NCBI GenBank assembly: GCA_032158295.1
Contig: CM063254.1
Location: 8,076,439-8,140,438, forward strand
Origin: Pycnopodia helianthoides
Taxonomy: Eukaryota > Echinodermata > Asteroidea > Forcipulatida > Asteriidae
Length of the DNA stretch: 64,000 nt
Direction: 5' to 3'
Below, piece by piece: positions 60,901 through 64,000 of the stretch. The number at the start of each line of letters is the position of its first letter. Position 1 is the first letter of the stretch. The notes beneath the pieces were generated by a model. It made no database searches. It saw only the letters and a list, made by a program, of their open reading frames with translations, and was not told where the DNA came from. Both the position numbers and the translations under genes were made by a program.

Positions 60901-61189
60901 AGCAGTAATTTTAGCTGCCCTGGACCTGTCCTCCAATAGATAGGGTCACTTAAAATAAATATTGTGTCTCACAGTTGATAAGCTAATAGTAATAACTTTA
61001 TCATTGTATGATGTGTATACTATGTGTCCTCGGTCTAAATGTGAATTGTCAGTTTCAGAAAGTTAACAGTGATAAACTTGTCCTGTTGATATGTTTGCTT
61101 TTTTTGCTACAAAATTACAAAATCACCCGATTTCATTGTGATCTGACCAATGCATCATATGTCCTCCATTGGCATTAGTTGTACAGACG

Positions 61190-61535
61190 TCCTCGATTTA
61201 CACCATATACAAGTATGTGTGTGTGTGTGTGTGCTATGCGTTTGAATCTCTACGTTTCACCCTTAATGATGCCAACAAGATATTGGAACGAGTCCTGTTT
61301 TTTTTCCGTTGCTATTCGAGTATCAGGCTTCCCTTCTTTCTGAAAACGTTTGCCTTTGTAAATTACGAGGTCAAGAAATGTGATTTGGTATAGACGGAGA
61401 TCTCTGAAGTGAATTTCAAAGTTGGGTGCAGGTTGTTTAACATCTTAATAAAATTCAACCCCTTGTTTTTTGTGCATGCTATTGTAAAAGTGGCGGCGTC
61501 ATTTAGGGTGAAACGACGAGGTACAATTGCATATG
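61190..61535. mobile_element. (TG)n-linked sequence and an adjoining MITE
   Basis: GTCCTCGATTTACACCATATAC plus a TG run (61213-61232) matches, inverted, the TG run and GTATATGATGTAAATCGAGGAC at 46739-46786. Next to it, 61235-61535 has inverted ends TATGCGTTTGAATCTCTACG and its imperfect counterpart, with TTTCACCCT/AGGGTGAAA and GATGCC/GGCGTC inside. Confidence 0.6.
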
Positions 61536-64000
61536 CACGCACACAAAATATTTTGAGGATATTAAGGTCATTTAAAAAAAAAAAAAAACTGCCCATTCCT
61601 TAAAAATAAATTCACGCTAAAGATACGCAATACGCGTGTATTACCATTTTTACGCATTGCGCACTACGCACAAGCCATGGATTTTGGGCCTTACTAGCCA
61701 TGGTACATGCGTCTCTGTACCACATCACGTGATTGGTTCTCGACCAATACAACTTCACAACCTATTACCGCGGTATAACATTCACCGATGTGTTCCATGA
61801 GTTTGAATGTTACTTTCTGTTTATGGGTCCAATATTAAAGCAAATTCAGGCCCGTGGTCGTGATTTACACTCCAGCACATTATTCGTGTTGGCTAACTAA
61901 AAGAAAACTCGAATTCCTTCTCAAAACTAAATAAACTTTTTTTGTAATCATCGTCGCTTCTCATTTTTATTGGTCCGAATTTGCGATTGAGCCTATTTTC
62001 GGCTTCCGACTGTTTTCAACTAGTTTTCTTATAGTGGATGCTTTGTACTTGAAAAAAAACCTGTTCTTGAATGTTTTTCGTTCGTGAAACCGAATACAAA
62101 ACATACAGCTTTTGTTTTCACGAAGTGGCACATTCCATTACAACACTGCGTTTAATTCACTTCGTGCGCGCCCAAAACACACGAGGTTTGTGTCAGTTCG
62201 TGAAAACGTGTTTAAAAACAGAATAAACCGTGTGCTTTATACTAGGCCTTTAGGCAGTTAAACAAATATCATTTAAAAGTTTTAAAATAATGTCCAGGTT
62301 TTGATATTATTGTTTCAATTATTTTCTGAAAAAAAATGGGGGAGATTGACATGCAAAAGAATAGCGTCTTTCTACATACGTTTTCCAAGCAACAACAAAA
62401 CAATTTAATAATCGATTCACTCAAATTCAATTTAACAGCAACGACTCCTTCATTCTTACAGAGAGTCGTTCGTGTTAAATTGAATATTCACTGCACAGAA
62501 AAGATCATTTACAATAGAAGGCTATATTGGTTTACAGGGAAGTACTATTTCTGTCGACGTGAATTAGGCCAAGTCTTGTAGTTTTCAATTAACACAGTTT
62601 TTCTAACCAAATTATGATAATTCCATCAAAACCTGCGGTCATTCCTTTCATAAAAAAGGGGAAGAGTTTTTTTGGATGCAGATCTTTACTGCACAGGGCA
62701 CGCAGATAAAACGTCGTTTGAAAGTTCCAATGGGTTCGGAGATACTGAAGAATTATTAGATGGAAGTTTATTCGTTTGTATTTTACAACTACAGTGAACT
62801 TTTCAACTATGGTTTGTTTTAAGTTGTGTGTAAAAAAAAATAATAATAATAATAAATGAGATAAATTCATACTCGTCATTGCTACGTAGTTGTGAAGCAG
62901 TATGGAATGTTTTTCATACCATGTTTTATCTTTACTTAGTTTGTTTATGTGTTGGGGATTTTTTTTTTCTCGTGTCTTTAACCACCAATTTCCACAAAGT
63001 CAATGCGCCTGTGCATGGTTTCGTCCGAGTATGATTAATAACATTACAAGGCGCATTTTTAAAAAGTTGTTGGTTCGGATATGGCTTGGTTTCAAATTGG
63101 CTGGTTTTAAAAGTGTGCTGTGATGTCGTTAATGTTCCGACCGGGATATTGGCTTGGTTTCAAAATAGCTGGTTTTACAAGTGTGCCATGGGGATGTAGT
63201 TGTTTAAACCTTAACCCAGTGTTGGATCGGTAAGTTTTCATTTTTTTTTTTTTTTTTTTCAAAATGGTTAATTTTACAGTACATGCATAATCACACGGGA
63301 TTCGTTCACAAATAAGTAGCCTTCAGTGGAGCAATAAAGCTTGTTTTTCTTCTTCTTTCTGTCATTCTTATATTCTCGTATTTTTCTTTCTTTCTCTTTT
63401 GATAAAAAAAACAAACTTTTCAAATGAAATATTGTTGACATCCATTCTCCAATGAATTGCCTTCATGACGTCACGGTTTGCATTGGACAAAGACTCATTA
63501 TTTTCGTCTCTTATGTAAAACGTGTTTACCTTCGGTGTGTAGTGCGTGCTCGCATGATCGTCCACGTCACGGAGTTCGAAGGCGATCATCTCAAACCTAC
63601 GGCAAGAGTTTCACTTGGTGATATTCATTAGATATTTACCTCCTCTTAATAAACAGGGTGTGTACAACATTGGTAATATTTGAAATATAAATGTTCACAG
63701 ATGTGGCACATAACTGACATGGTATAAAGAGGGTCATGGTGGGAAACTTCCCTTGAAATAGCTTTGCTTGAAATGCTATAATGTTATCAAGAGGTAATGA
63801 GTAAACAATTAGTCTTTATCGCGCGTGTCCAAAACCCGATGTTTGAAAACGGTGAAAACATATTATGGGGTTCTTTTTTCCCAGATTTCTTATTTCATGT
63901 ATATGTTGGGTCACATAAAGTGTGGATACTAGGCTTGAAATTCACCTGCGATGTACATGTACGTTAACCTCAATATACATGTACAGTTGCTACTGTTTGT
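61536..64000. other. Gene-free stretch with a dispersed repeat
   Basis: 62460-62740 and 63800-64000 match parts of 24000-24480 (TTTACAGGGAA(A)GTACTATTTCTGT; GGGTCACATAAAGTG). T runs lie at 61570 (as A) and 63241-63259. Other open frames are short with no recognisable domain. Confidence 0.5.

Overview
The window is animal nuclear DNA, most likely from an echinoderm and possibly a starfish. Genes carry spliceosomal introns (GT..AG boundaries with matching phases), intergenic DNA is AT-rich and packed with short inverted-repeat elements, and the repeat at 44602-44987 has a sequence I associate with asteroid genomes. That last point is recall, not a search. There are no bacterial operons, CRISPR arrays or rRNA.

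Layout. 1-23832 is a nest of mobile elements. A Tx1/L1-like LINE (about 225-5455) has CCAAT/TATA sequences, then a candidate hammerhead ribozyme just where transcription should start, then ORF1 and ORF2. It lies beside a long dispersed repeat with two segments, here called X and Y. X-Y occurs once forward (5461-7706 plus 12747-14432) and once inverted (23832-18890), with an extra X at 14461-16975. X contains a tRNA-derived SINE. The forward X-Y copy is split by a 5.0 kb DNA transposon (7707-12746). Its decayed minus-strand protein resembles the N-terminal zinc-binding region of RAG1, so it looks like an N-RAG-type element. A 1.08 kb element with perfect 20-bp terminal inverted repeats sits at 17801-18880.

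26263-33404 holds a class C G-protein-coupled receptor of metabotropic glutamate type: signal peptide, ligand-binding lobe, cysteine-rich linker and seven membrane segments. A 4.6 kb intron splits it in the fourth membrane segment. The reading frame breaks about seven times, at least five of them at runs of G or T, which points to base-calling errors at least as much as to gene decay. The intron contains several MITEs and two small exons (30877-31566) that join in phase and may be a nested gene.

33405-49526 is repeat-rich and gene-poor: TTAA-flanked MITEs, a TA microsatellite, a small two-exon ORF with a 35-nt intron (36097-36419), and a second Tx1/L1-like LINE (39632-43700) inserted inside a MITE.

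49531-57012 is the main host-like gene: seven phase-consistent exons encoding a Tudor-like module, thirteen 26-residue repeats, two zinc-finger-like motifs, a tyrosine recombinase domain with its catalytic tyrosine, an acidic linker and a SANT/Myb-like C-terminus. Two single-base frame breaks interrupt its largest exon.

57013-64000 holds MITEs, a three-copy segmental repeat and a ten-fold 72-bp satellite; I see no gene there.
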